Assembly (NCBI RefSeq): GCF_913773735.1
Contig: NZ_CAJYEB010000039.1
Coordinates: 42,241-106,240 of the forward strand
Direction of reading: 5' to 3'
Length of the DNA stretch: 64,000 nucleotides
Origin: an uncultured Massilia sp.
GTDB taxonomy: Bacteria; Pseudomonadota; Gammaproteobacteria; Burkholderiales; Burkholderiaceae_D
Positions within the stretch are counted from its first letter, which is position 1; each line of letters opens with the position of its first letter. Positions 53,481 through 61,083 of this stretch are shown here, piece by piece. The notes under the pieces were generated by a model. It worked only from the letters and a program-made list of their open reading frames with translations. It searched no databases and was not told the origin of the DNA. The position numbers were made by a program, and so were the translations under genes.

Positions 53481-55076
53481 CTAGCGTCCCAGGCGCTGCT
53501 GCAGTCCCGCCAGCAGGTCGTCCAGGCGCTGGCCGTCGCGCGCGACGCCGTAGACGTAGTGGTCCGGCCGCACGATCGCCGCGTGGCAGTCGTGACGTTC
53601 GAACCAGCGCGCGACCACGCCGTCCAGTTCCCGGGTCCGCACCGGGGCGGCGTCGACGCGGGCGCCGTCCTCCCCGCCCGCGAAGCACACCAGCGTGCCC
53701 AGGGCGGCTGCGCGCGCCGCCAGGCCCGGCGGCAACTGGTCGGGGCGCAGGTCGGTCATGATGCGCCAGCCCGGTGGCACCAGTTCGTCCAGCAGGACCG
53801 GCCGCTCCGGGCCCGCCACGCGCGGCTGCGGGAACAGCGTTCCCGCGCCGTCGTCGTGGCCGGGCGCCAGCAGGCCAGCGCTCAGCGGCGGGATGATGTC
53901 CTGGCGCGCCACGGTGCGGATCGTGCCGCCCGCCGCCTCGATCAGGTCGGCGTCGCGGCGCGCCGCCGCGACCGGGTCGCGCTCGCAGATCACCGCGCCG
54001 ATCTCCTTGATGCGCGTGGTCAGCTGGCGCACGTGCTCGCGCCGCTCCAGGGCGTAGGTGTCGAGCAGGTCGTCGGCGGCGGCGCCGGTCACCGTGCCGT
54101 CCAGCACGGCGCGCAGCTTCCAGGCCAGGTTGACCACGTCGCGCACGCCCTGGCACATGCCCTGCCCCAGGAACGGCGGCTGCTGGTGCGCGGCGTCGCC
54201 GGCGATGAACACCCGGCCGGCGCGCCACTCGCGCGCCACCAGGGCGTGGAAGCGGTAGCTGGCCTGGCGCCACAGCGTCGCGTCGTCCGGGCCGATCCAG
54301 CGCCGCAGCACGCTCCAGGAGCCCTCCTCGGTCGCCATCCGCGCCGGATCCTCGTCCGGCAGCAGCGAGATTTCCCAGCGGCGGTGGTTGCCGGGACCGA
54401 TCACATAAGTGCACGGCCGCCCCGGCTCGCAATACTGGACGCTGGTCGTGGGCAGCTTGGCCAGGCCGCGCGCGTTGACCTGGACGTCGACCACGAGCCA
54501 GGGCTCGTCGAACTCCAGGTCCTGCAGCGTGATGCCGACCGCCTCGCGCACGCTGCTGGAGGCGCCGTCGCAGCCGATCAGGTAGCGGGCGCGCACGCGC
54601 ACGGCACGCCCTTCGGCATCCTCGAACGTGGCGCTGGCGCCGGCGGCGTCCTGCGCCACGCCGGCGAAGCGCCAGCCCAGCGCCACGTCGACCGCGGCCA
54701 GCGACCCGACGTGTTCGCGCAGCGCCGCTTCGACCGGCGGCTGCGTGAACACCATCGACGGCGTGTGCCCGAGCGGGTATGGCGGCGCGACGGTCGCCAG
54801 GCGCTTGATCAGGCGGCCGTCGGCGCCGTAGTACTCGGACGGCGTGAAAGGTTCGCAGTGCCGCATGACCGTGTCGGCCAGCCCCAGGTTCTGGAACACG
54901 CGCATGATCTCGTGGTCGAGCGCGATCGCGCGCGGCTTCGGGTACACCTGGTCGGTGCGGTCGACCACCAGCGTGCGCACGCCGGCCTGCCCGAGCAGCG
55001 CCGCCGCCACCGCGCCGGACGGGCCGAAGCCGACCACCACGACATCGTATTCGGCGTTGTCGTTCAGGATGCTCAT
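53481..55076 (-). CDS. FAD-dependent aromatic hydroxylase (MhpA-like)
   Basis: This 531-residue flavoprotein monooxygenase has the FAD GxGxxG (VVGFGPSGAVAAAL), the DG motif (LIGCDGASSSVRE) and the GD motif (FIAGDAAHQQPPFLGQGM). It resembles 3-(3-hydroxyphenyl)propionate hydroxylase and should hydroxylate a phenolic ring ortho to the OH using NADH and O2, preparing a catechol for ring cleavage. The ATG at 55076 overlaps the stop of the hydrolase gene (ATGA). It is the last catabolic gene of the run from 59769. Confidence 0.88.
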   Translation of the reverse strand: MSILNDNAEYDVVVVGFGPSGAVAAALLGQAGVRTLVVDRTDQVYPKPRAIALDHEIMRVFQNLGLADTVMRHCEPFTPSEYYGADGRLIKRLATVAPPYPLGHTPSMVFTQPPVEAALREHVGSLAAVDVALGWRFAGVAQDAAGASATFEDAEGRAVRVRARYLIGCDGASSSVREAVGITLQDLEFDEPWLVVDVQVNARGLAKLPTTSVQYCEPGRPCTYVIGPGNHRRWEISLLPDEDPARMATEEGSWSVLRRWIGPDDATLWRQASYRFHALVAREWRAGRVFIAGDAAHQQPPFLGQGMCQGVRDVVNLAWKLRAVLDGTVTGAAADDLLDTYALERREHVRQLTTRIKEIGAVICERDPVAAARRDADLIEAAGGTIRTVARQDIIPPLSAGLLAPGHDDGAGTLFPQPRVAGPERPVLLDELVPPGWRIMTDLRPDQLPPGLAARAAALGTLVCFAGGEDGARVDAAPVRTRELDGVVARWFERHDCHAAIVRPDHYVYGVARDGQRLDDLLAGLQQRLGR

Positions 55077-55945
55077 GGCGCGACGTCTTCCTCGATGGTG
55101 TTGCTGAGCAGGCCCAGGCCGTCGATCTCGACCTCGATCGTGTCGCCCGCCTTCATCCACACCGGCGGCGTGCGCGACTGGCCGACGCCGGCCGGGGTGC
55201 CCATCGCGATCACGTCGCCCGGCTCCAGCGTCAGGCACTCGGTGAGCAGCGCGATGGTCTCGGCCACGTCCCAGATCATGTCGCGCGTGTTCGCGTCCTG
55301 CATGACCTGGCCGTTCAGGCGCGACTGGATGCGCAGGCCGGCGCCGCCCGGCGGCAGTTCGTCGGCGCTGACCAGCACCGGGCCGAAGGCGCCGGTACGG
55401 TCGAAGTTCTTCCCGATCGTCCATTGCGGCGTGCGCTTCTGGTAGTCGCGCACCGAGATGTCGTTGAAGCAGGCGTAGCCGAACACGTGATCGAGCGCGT
55501 CCTCGCGCTTGACGTGGCGCGCACGCTTGCCGATCACGACCGCCAGTTCGGCTTCGTAGTCGAATTTTTCCGACACCCGCGGGCGCGGCGACGCTGCGCC
55601 ATGCGCCAGCAGCGAGGTGGTCGCGCGCAGGAAGAACCACGGGTAGACCGGTTTGTCGCGGCCGCTCTCGGCGGCGTGGTCGTAGTAGTTCAGGCCGAGG
55701 CAGACGGTCTTGCCGGGTTCCGGGATCACCGGCGCGAGCGCCAGGCCGGCCAGCGGCTGGCGGTCGGCCGGCCCGGCCGCCTCCAGTGCGCGGCGCCCCG
55801 CCGCGACCAGGTCGACCCCGGCCAGCAGCGCCATGCGCGCGTCGTGCGGCACCTCGGGCACGAGGCGGTTCAGGTCGAGGACGTCGTCGCCGTCGACGAT
55901 GGCCAGGCGGGCTTCGGCGCCGCTACGGTAGCTGGTGAACTTCAT
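55073..55945 (-). CDS. Fumarylacetoacetate-hydrolase family protein
   Basis: This 290-residue enzyme has the FAH signatures GLNYYDHAAE, DYEAELAVVIGK and QWTIGKNFD, with metal-binding E-x-E-like acids and D. Family members cleave C-C bonds or hydrate/isomerise ring-fission products. In this operon it would act on the product of the extradiol dioxygenase. The start is at 55945. Its end is translationally coupled to the hydroxylase. Confidence 0.9.
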   Translation of the reverse strand: MKFTSYRSGAEARLAIVDGDDVLDLNRLVPEVPHDARMALLAGVDLVAAGRRALEAAGPADRQPLAGLALAPVIPEPGKTVCLGLNYYDHAAESGRDKPVYPWFFLRATTSLLAHGAASPRPRVSEKFDYEAELAVVIGKRARHVKREDALDHVFGYACFNDISVRDYQKRTPQWTIGKNFDRTGAFGPVLVSADELPPGGAGLRIQSRLNGQVMQDANTRDMIWDVAETIALLTECLTLEPGDVIAMGTPAGVGQSRTPPVWMKAGDTIEVEIDGLGLLSNTIEEDVAP

Positions 55946-55981
55946 GGAATACTCCTTCAGGTGGTACGTGTCGTTGATGGG

Positions 55982-56875
55982 TCACGCTTGGACGAAGCGA
56001 ATGGTTTTCTGCGCCTGCTTGATGCGCTCGGACGGCGGTTTCGAGATGCCCCACTGGTCGAAGCGGCCGGACGGCCAGCCCCAGTCGGACGGGCTGCCGA
56101 CGCGGTAGCCGTCGTCGACCTGCATGACGTCGGCCGTGTATTCGATGACGAAATCGTCGGGGCCGACGAAGTACGAGAACACGTTGTTGCCGGGGCCGTG
56201 GCGGCCGACGCCCCACTCGATCGGCCAGCCGGCGTCGTTCATGCGGCCGGCGCCGCGCATCACCGCGTCCAGGTCCGGCATCACGAAGGCGATGTGGTTG
56301 AGCGTGTCGGCGTCGCTGTCGGCCAGCGCGATGCTGTGGTGGTCGCTGTTGCAGCGCATGAAGGCCATCGCGCGGGTGCGGTCGGACAGGCGAAAGCCGA
56401 GCGCGTCCTCGAAGAAGCGCTGGGCCACGCCCACGTCGGCGCAGTTGAACACCACGTGCGTGATGCGTACCGGCGCATCGCCGTGGGCGCGCGCTTCCAG
56501 GCGCGCATCGCCGTGCACGAAGCGCAGGATGCGGCCCTGCGGATCGGCGATGACGACGGCGTCGCCGCCGCCCGGCTCGTCGAGCGCCTGCGGGCCGGAC
56601 AGCACGCGGCCGCCCGCGGCCGGCGTGCGCGCGGCGATGGCGTCGAGGTCGGCGCGGCCGGCCACGCTGAACGTGACGTTGCGCACGTCGGGCCGTTCGC
56701 TGCGGTGCAGCGCCAGGACGTGGTGGAAGCTGCCGGCGCCGCGCAGGTAGACGGCGTCGGCGGTCCTGGCCTGGGTCGCGAGGTTCCAGGTGCCGGTGTA
56801 GAAACGCTCGGCCGCGTCGAGGTCGGTGACGCCGATGGCGATGCTGCGCAGTTGGCCGGCGGGAGATGCGGGCAT
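55982..56875 (-). CDS. Extradiol ring-cleavage dioxygenase (type I, VOC fold)
   Basis: This 297-residue protein has two VOC modules. Fe(II) ligands of the catalytic C-terminal half can be read as His in ITHVVFNCADV, His in LNHIAFVMPDL and Glu in FVIEYTADV. It should cleave a catechol meta to the hydroxyls with O2. The substrate specificity is not readable from sequence. It follows the amidohydrolase after 10 bp. Confidence 0.88.
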   Translation of the reverse strand: MPASPAGQLRSIAIGVTDLDAAERFYTGTWNLATQARTADAVYLRGAGSFHHVLALHRSERPDVRNVTFSVAGRADLDAIAARTPAAGGRVLSGPQALDEPGGGDAVVIADPQGRILRFVHGDARLEARAHGDAPVRITHVVFNCADVGVAQRFFEDALGFRLSDRTRAMAFMRCNSDHHSIALADSDADTLNHIAFVMPDLDAVMRGAGRMNDAGWPIEWGVGRHGPGNNVFSYFVGPDDFVIEYTADVMQVDDGYRVGSPSDWGWPSGRFDQWGISKPPSERIKQAQKTIRFVQA

Positions 56876-56885
56876 GGTGGACTCC

Positions 56886-57932
56886 TTATGAATGAATGGT
56901 GCGCGGGTCGAGCCCGAGAAAGCGCGCCGCGTTGGCGCTGACCAGCGCCGCGCGCACCTCGGGATCGGGCACCGCCGCGGCGATGCTCTCGACCGGGCGC
57001 GGGTCGTGGAAGGCGAACGGGTAGTCGGTGCCGATCATCAGCTGCGATGCGCCGAAGCGGTCGACCAGGTGGCGCAAGGTGGGCGCGTCGAACACCAGGG
57101 TGTCGTAGTACAGCCGGCGCGCCTGCGCGGAGGGACTGAGCGGCATCGCCTCGCGCAGCGCCGGGAATACCCGGCGCGCCTGCTCCAGGCGCGGCAGCAG
57201 CGCGGCCAGCGTGCCGCCGCCGTGGCTGAACGCCATCTTCAGCGCGGGGAGGCGGTCGATCAGGCCGCTCGTCAGGACCGATGCCGCGGCCAGGCCGACG
57301 TCGGTCGGATAGGCCAGCGCCGGCAGCAGCTTGTCCGGACCCACCAGGCGTTCGGTGCCGGCCGGCTTGAGCGCGTGGACGAACACGGCCACGCCCTTCT
57401 CGGCGCAGGCCGCGAAGAACGGCGCGAACTCGGGGCTGCCGACCGGCTTGCCGTTGATGTTGCTGCCGACCTCGATCGCCCTGAAACCGAGCTGGTCGGC
57501 CACGTGATCGAGTTCGGCCAGCGCCAGGTCCGGGTCCTGCAGCGGCACCGCGCCCATGCCCACCAGCCGCCCGCCGGACGACGCGGCCATCTCGGCGATC
57601 CGCTCGTTCATGTAACGCAGCAGCTGGGCGGCGGCACGCGCCTCGAGCCAGTACGAGAGCAGCTCCGGCATCGGCGAGATCGCCTGCTGCGCCAGTCCCA
57701 TCGGCGCCATGTCGGCGATGCGCCGGGTCGGACTCCAGGCCTTGTCGGAGACCGTGCGGTAGACCTTCCCGGCGATCATCACGTGGCGATGGCACGCTTG
57801 CGCCGGCGCCATCGATGGCCAGCCGGCGGGCAGGACATCGCCCAGGTAGCGCGGCAGATCGTGCGGGATGACGTGGGCATGCACGTCGATGCCGCAGGCG
57901 CAGCCCGGCGCGTGCCGGTGCGCGGCGCTCAT
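56886..57932 (-). CDS. Amidohydrolase 2 family (ACMSD-like) hydrolase/decarboxylase
   Basis: This 348-residue TIM-barrel enzyme has the metal motif VHAHVIP, FVHALKP and SHGGGTL, and the terminal Asp in MIGTDYPF. ACMSD-like members decarboxylate aromatic or ring-opened acids without cofactor. A decarboxylation after ring cleavage, or of a hydroxybenzoate before it, would fit the pathway. The ATG at 57932 overlaps the stop of the GlcG-like gene. Confidence 0.87.
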   Translation of the reverse strand: MSAAHRHAPGCACGIDVHAHVIPHDLPRYLGDVLPAGWPSMAPAQACHRHVMIAGKVYRTVSDKAWSPTRRIADMAPMGLAQQAISPMPELLSYWLEARAAAQLLRYMNERIAEMAASSGGRLVGMGAVPLQDPDLALAELDHVADQLGFRAIEVGSNINGKPVGSPEFAPFFAACAEKGVAVFVHALKPAGTERLVGPDKLLPALAYPTDVGLAAASVLTSGLIDRLPALKMAFSHGGGTLAALLPRLEQARRVFPALREAMPLSPSAQARRLYYDTLVFDAPTLRHLVDRFGASQLMIGTDYPFAFHDPRPVESIAAAVPDPEVRAALVSANAARFLGLDPRTIHS

Positions 57933-58375
57933 GCCGCCACCAGTCCGGCCGCCCGCGCGCCGGCCGCGCACGCCGCCTCGTCCTGGGCGCCGGTGCCGCC
58001 GCTGGCGCCGACGGCGCCGAGCAGCGCGCCGCCGGCGTCGCGGATGGCGACGGCGCCGGCTTGCGCGATGAACCTGCCCTGCTGGGTGGCCGCCAGTGCA
58101 TTGAAGAACACCGGGTTGTCCTGGGCGCGCTGGTGCAGCACGCCGCTGGCGACGCCCATGCCGACGGCGGCCCAGGCCTTGCCGATGGCGATGTCGGTGC
58201 GCAGCATCGTGGCGCCGTCCTCGCGCTGCAGCGCCACCAGGTGGCCCGCGCCGTCGAGTACGGCGACCGCCAGCGGCGGCAGCCGGTCGGCGCGCGCCGC
58301 GGCCAATGCGGCGGCGATGATGCGGTTGGCCTGGGCCAGGCTCAGGCCCGGCGCCGGGTTCGGCGTTTCACTCAT
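57929..58375 (-). CDS. GlcG/HbpS-like protein
   Basis: This 148-residue protein shows the GlcG/HbpS heme-binding-type fold: an N-terminal helix (SLAQANRIIAAALAAARAD) then AVAVLDGAGHLVALQREDGATMLRTDIAIGKAWAA. It is frequently encoded in catabolic operons, where its role is unclear (heme or ligand binding, possibly an accessory subunit). GGAG lies upstream of the ATG at 58375. It is 38 bp from the transporter gene. Confidence 0.83.
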   Translation of the reverse strand: MSETPNPAPGLSLAQANRIIAAALAAARADRLPPLAVAVLDGAGHLVALQREDGATMLRTDIAIGKAWAAVGMGVASGVLHQRAQDNPVFFNALAATQQGRFIAQAGAVAIRDAGGALLGAVGASGGTGAQDEAACAAGARAAGLVAA

Positions 58376-58413
58376 GGGGTTTCTCCAAAAAGAAGCGGCA
58401 AGGCGCGCCGTGT

Positions 58414-59769
58414 TCAGTCGTCCGACAGCGACACCTGCAAGGCGCCCGCCTGCGGCGCCGGGGCGCGTTCGCCGCGCACGACGATGAACGACAGGCAGGC
58501 CAGGAACATGGCGGCGGCCAGCACGTCGAAGGTGTAGATCGGATCGGGATCGATCGACTTGACGAAGCCGATCACCACCGGCCCGAGCATGCCGCCGATG
58601 CGGTTGATGGCGACCGCCAGGCCGACCCCGGTGCTGCGCACTTCGGTCGGATAGATCGACGCGATGAAGTTGTTCTGCACCGACTGGCCGCCGAACACGA
58701 AGAAGCCGGCCGCGGCCACCAGCGCCATCATGGTGAACGGTCCGCTGGCGTAGCCGAGGGCCAGCAGGGACAGCGCGGCCAGCGCGAACCAGACCACCAT
58801 CGCCACGACCCGGCTCTTGACGCGGTCCGCCAGCCAGCCGCTGCCCAGGCCGCCAAACAGCGACGCCGTCATGATCATCGTCCCGTAGGCGGCGGCCGAC
58901 GACATCGCCTCGCCGCGCTGGACCAGCAGCGTCGGCAGCCAGCCGGTCAGGCCATGGATGCAGAACAGGCTGAGCGCGCCGGACAGCCAGGCGGCCAGGG
59001 TCCTGGCGCGGTACGGCGGCTGCAGCAGGATGCGTACGGACGGCTTGCCGGCGCGCCCGGCGAGCGTGAACTGGGCGTCGTGGTAGAGATGCCGGCGCGC
59101 CGGGTGCAGCTGGCCGAGGATGCGCCCGATGCCGGTGAAGTCGCGCCGGGCCGCAAGATACTGGGCCGATTCGGGCAGCCACGCCTGCGCCGCCACGGCC
59201 ACCAGGATCGACAGCGCGCCGGCATAGTAGATGGCCTGCCAGCCGAAGGATGGCGCCAGCACCGCCCCGGCGGCGCCGGCCATGATGCCGCCCAGGCTGA
59301 AGCCGAACTGGAACACCCAGATCGTGTAGACGTTGGCGCTGCGCCTGGGCGCCCACTCGTTGATGTAGGCAATGACGAGCGGCGTGATCATGCCCAGCGC
59401 CGTGCCCAGGCACAGGCGGAAGCCGGCAAAGGTGAGCGGGCTGTCGGCGATGGCGGCGAGCGACAGGCTGGCCAGGCCCAGCCCGTACAGCGCGCACAGC
59501 ATGACCTTGCGGCGGCCGAACCGGTCGGCGAGCACGCCCTGCAGGATCGAGCCGATCGACAGGCCGACGATGCCGCTCGAGAGCATCATGCCGATGTCGG
59601 TCGGCCCCGGATGCCAGGACTTGAGGATCAGCGGAATCGCGTAGGCGGCATTGAACAGCTCATAGCCATCGAAGAACATGATGATGCCGATGAGCGTGCC
59701 GAGTTTCCAGTGGAAGCGTGAAATGGCGGCGCTTTCGATTTCTTCGCGCACGTCGAACGTTGTAGCCAT
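58414..59769 (-). CDS. Aromatic acid:H+ symporter (MFS, AAHS family)
   Basis: This 451-residue transporter has 12 predicted helices and the family signature in helix 1: the conserved DGxD appears as FDGYELF (Asp replaced by Glu). The loop 2-3 motif is GVLADRFGRRK. It should import an aromatic or ring-related acid with protons. It is the first gene of the minus-strand catabolic operon, divergent from the LysR gene at 59880. AAGGAG precedes its ATG. Confidence 0.92.
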   Translation of the reverse strand: MATTFDVREEIESAAISRFHWKLGTLIGIIMFFDGYELFNAAYAIPLILKSWHPGPTDIGMMLSSGIVGLSIGSILQGVLADRFGRRKVMLCALYGLGLASLSLAAIADSPLTFAGFRLCLGTALGMITPLVIAYINEWAPRRSANVYTIWVFQFGFSLGGIMAGAAGAVLAPSFGWQAIYYAGALSILVAVAAQAWLPESAQYLAARRDFTGIGRILGQLHPARRHLYHDAQFTLAGRAGKPSVRILLQPPYRARTLAAWLSGALSLFCIHGLTGWLPTLLVQRGEAMSSAAAYGTMIMTASLFGGLGSGWLADRVKSRVVAMVVWFALAALSLLALGYASGPFTMMALVAAAGFFVFGGQSVQNNFIASIYPTEVRSTGVGLAVAINRIGGMLGPVVIGFVKSIDPDPIYTFDVLAAAMFLACLSFIVVRGERAPAPQAGALQVSLSDD

Positions 59770-59842
59770 CGATTTGTCTCCTTGTGTCGCAGTGTCGATC
59801 GCACTGCTGGCGCTGCCGCGTTGCGGCTGGTGTTTATTGTTG

Positions 59843-59871
59843 TTGACTCATAGTACGGCCGTGGGAATAAT
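59843..59871 (+). promoter_or_regulatory. Sigma-70 promoter of the LysR gene
   Basis: TTGACT (59843-59848), a 17-bp spacer and AATAAT (59866-59871) form a near-consensus promoter whose start would be near 59878. The palindrome ACGGCCGT (59855-59862) and the direct repeat GGAATA (59864, 59873) overlap it and may be regulator contacts shared with the divergent operon. Confidence 0.5.
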
Positions 59872-59879
59872 CGGAATAG

Positions 59880-60812
59880 ATGGCTTTCCCCATTCTAGGA
59901 ATCCAAAATTTGAATATCGCCGACCTCGACCTGAATGTCCTGCTGGTGCTCGACGCGATGCTGAAATACCAGAGCGTGACCCGCGCCGGCCATGCGCTGA
60001 ACCTGAGCCAGCCGGCGATGAGCGCGGCGCTGGCCAAGATGCGCAACCAGCTGGGGGACCCGCTGTTCGTCCGTACCGGGCACGGCATGCGCCCCACCCC
60101 GCGCGCGCTGCAGCTGGCCGGGCCGGTGAAGACAATCCTGGACATGGTGCGCCTGGACGTGCTGCAGCAGCCGGCCTTCGATCCCGCCGCCACGCAGCAG
60201 GCCTTCACGATCATCACGCCCGACATCGGCGAGACCGTCTTCATGCCGAAGATCCTGGCTTACATGCAAACCCACGCGCCGCGCGCCTCGATCCGCTCGG
60301 TCGCCATTTCCTCGGAAGGCGCGGGCGAAGCGCTCGAGCAGGGCCGCGCCGACCTGGCGATCGGCTATTTTCCAGACCTGGCGCGCGCCGGTTTTTATCA
60401 GCAACGCTTGTTCAAGAATTCGTTCGTCTGCATGGTGCGCGCCGACCATCCGCGCATCGGCGAGCGCCTGAGCATGGACGAATTTCTGGCGGCATCGCAC
60501 GCGCTGGTGCGCCCGGCCGGCCGCACCCATCTGTTCGAGAAATTCATGGAGGAGAAGCACCTGAAGCTCGACGTGCGCGCCGAGCTGTCGCATTTCGCCA
60601 GCCTGCTCACCATCATTTCGCGTTCGGACCTCATCGCGACCGTGCCGCGCGATATCGGCCACGTCTTCGCGACCCTCGCGAAGGTCAGGCTGGTGGAGCC
60701 GCCGGTGCAGCCGCCGTCGTTCCACGTGATGCAGCACTGGCACACCCTGGTGAATGCCGATGCGGCCAACATCTGGCTGCGGCACATGGTCAAGAGCCTG
60801 TTCGACGACTGA
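59880..60812 (+). CDS. LysR-family regulator of the aromatic operon
   Basis: This 310-residue regulator has a winged-helix domain (about 15-75; SVTRAGHALNLSQPAMSAALAKMR) and an effector domain (about 100-305) of the NodD/PcaQ/LinR-like kind. It is divergent from the transport/catabolic operon and is its likely activator. The listed ATG at 59880 nearly coincides with the predicted transcription start, which would make the mRNA leaderless. An in-frame TTG at 59910 has AGGA at 59897-59900, would give 300 residues beginning LNIADLDLN, and may be the true start. Confidence 0.85.
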   Translation: MAFPILGIQNLNIADLDLNVLLVLDAMLKYQSVTRAGHALNLSQPAMSAALAKMRNQLGDPLFVRTGHGMRPTPRALQLAGPVKTILDMVRLDVLQQPAFDPAATQQAFTIITPDIGETVFMPKILAYMQTHAPRASIRSVAISSEGAGEALEQGRADLAIGYFPDLARAGFYQQRLFKNSFVCMVRADHPRIGERLSMDEFLAASHALVRPAGRTHLFEKFMEEKHLKLDVRAELSHFASLLTIISRSDLIATVPRDIGHVFATLAKVRLVEPPVQPPSFHVMQHWHTLVNADAANIWLRHMVKSLFDD

Positions 60813-61083
60813 AACCACGGCCCCGGCAGGTCGGCGTCGAGCGTGTCGCTGGCGGATCCGCGCGGGCCTGCTCCTGTCCTGCCCGTTTTCAAGCACGTCC
60901 GCCGCGCAACAACATCCTGCGTTCGTAGGAGTGACGGCATGGCCCGGCGCGCTATGTTGTCGTGCATCCGCAATCGCGCGTAACGCCCTGTCGCGGACGC
61001 GATGGCGTGCCGCGCCGACCGTAGGATCGCCAGGGTCCGGGCAGCCCCCGGACGACATCCGATGACCAACGAGGGAGTGAACC

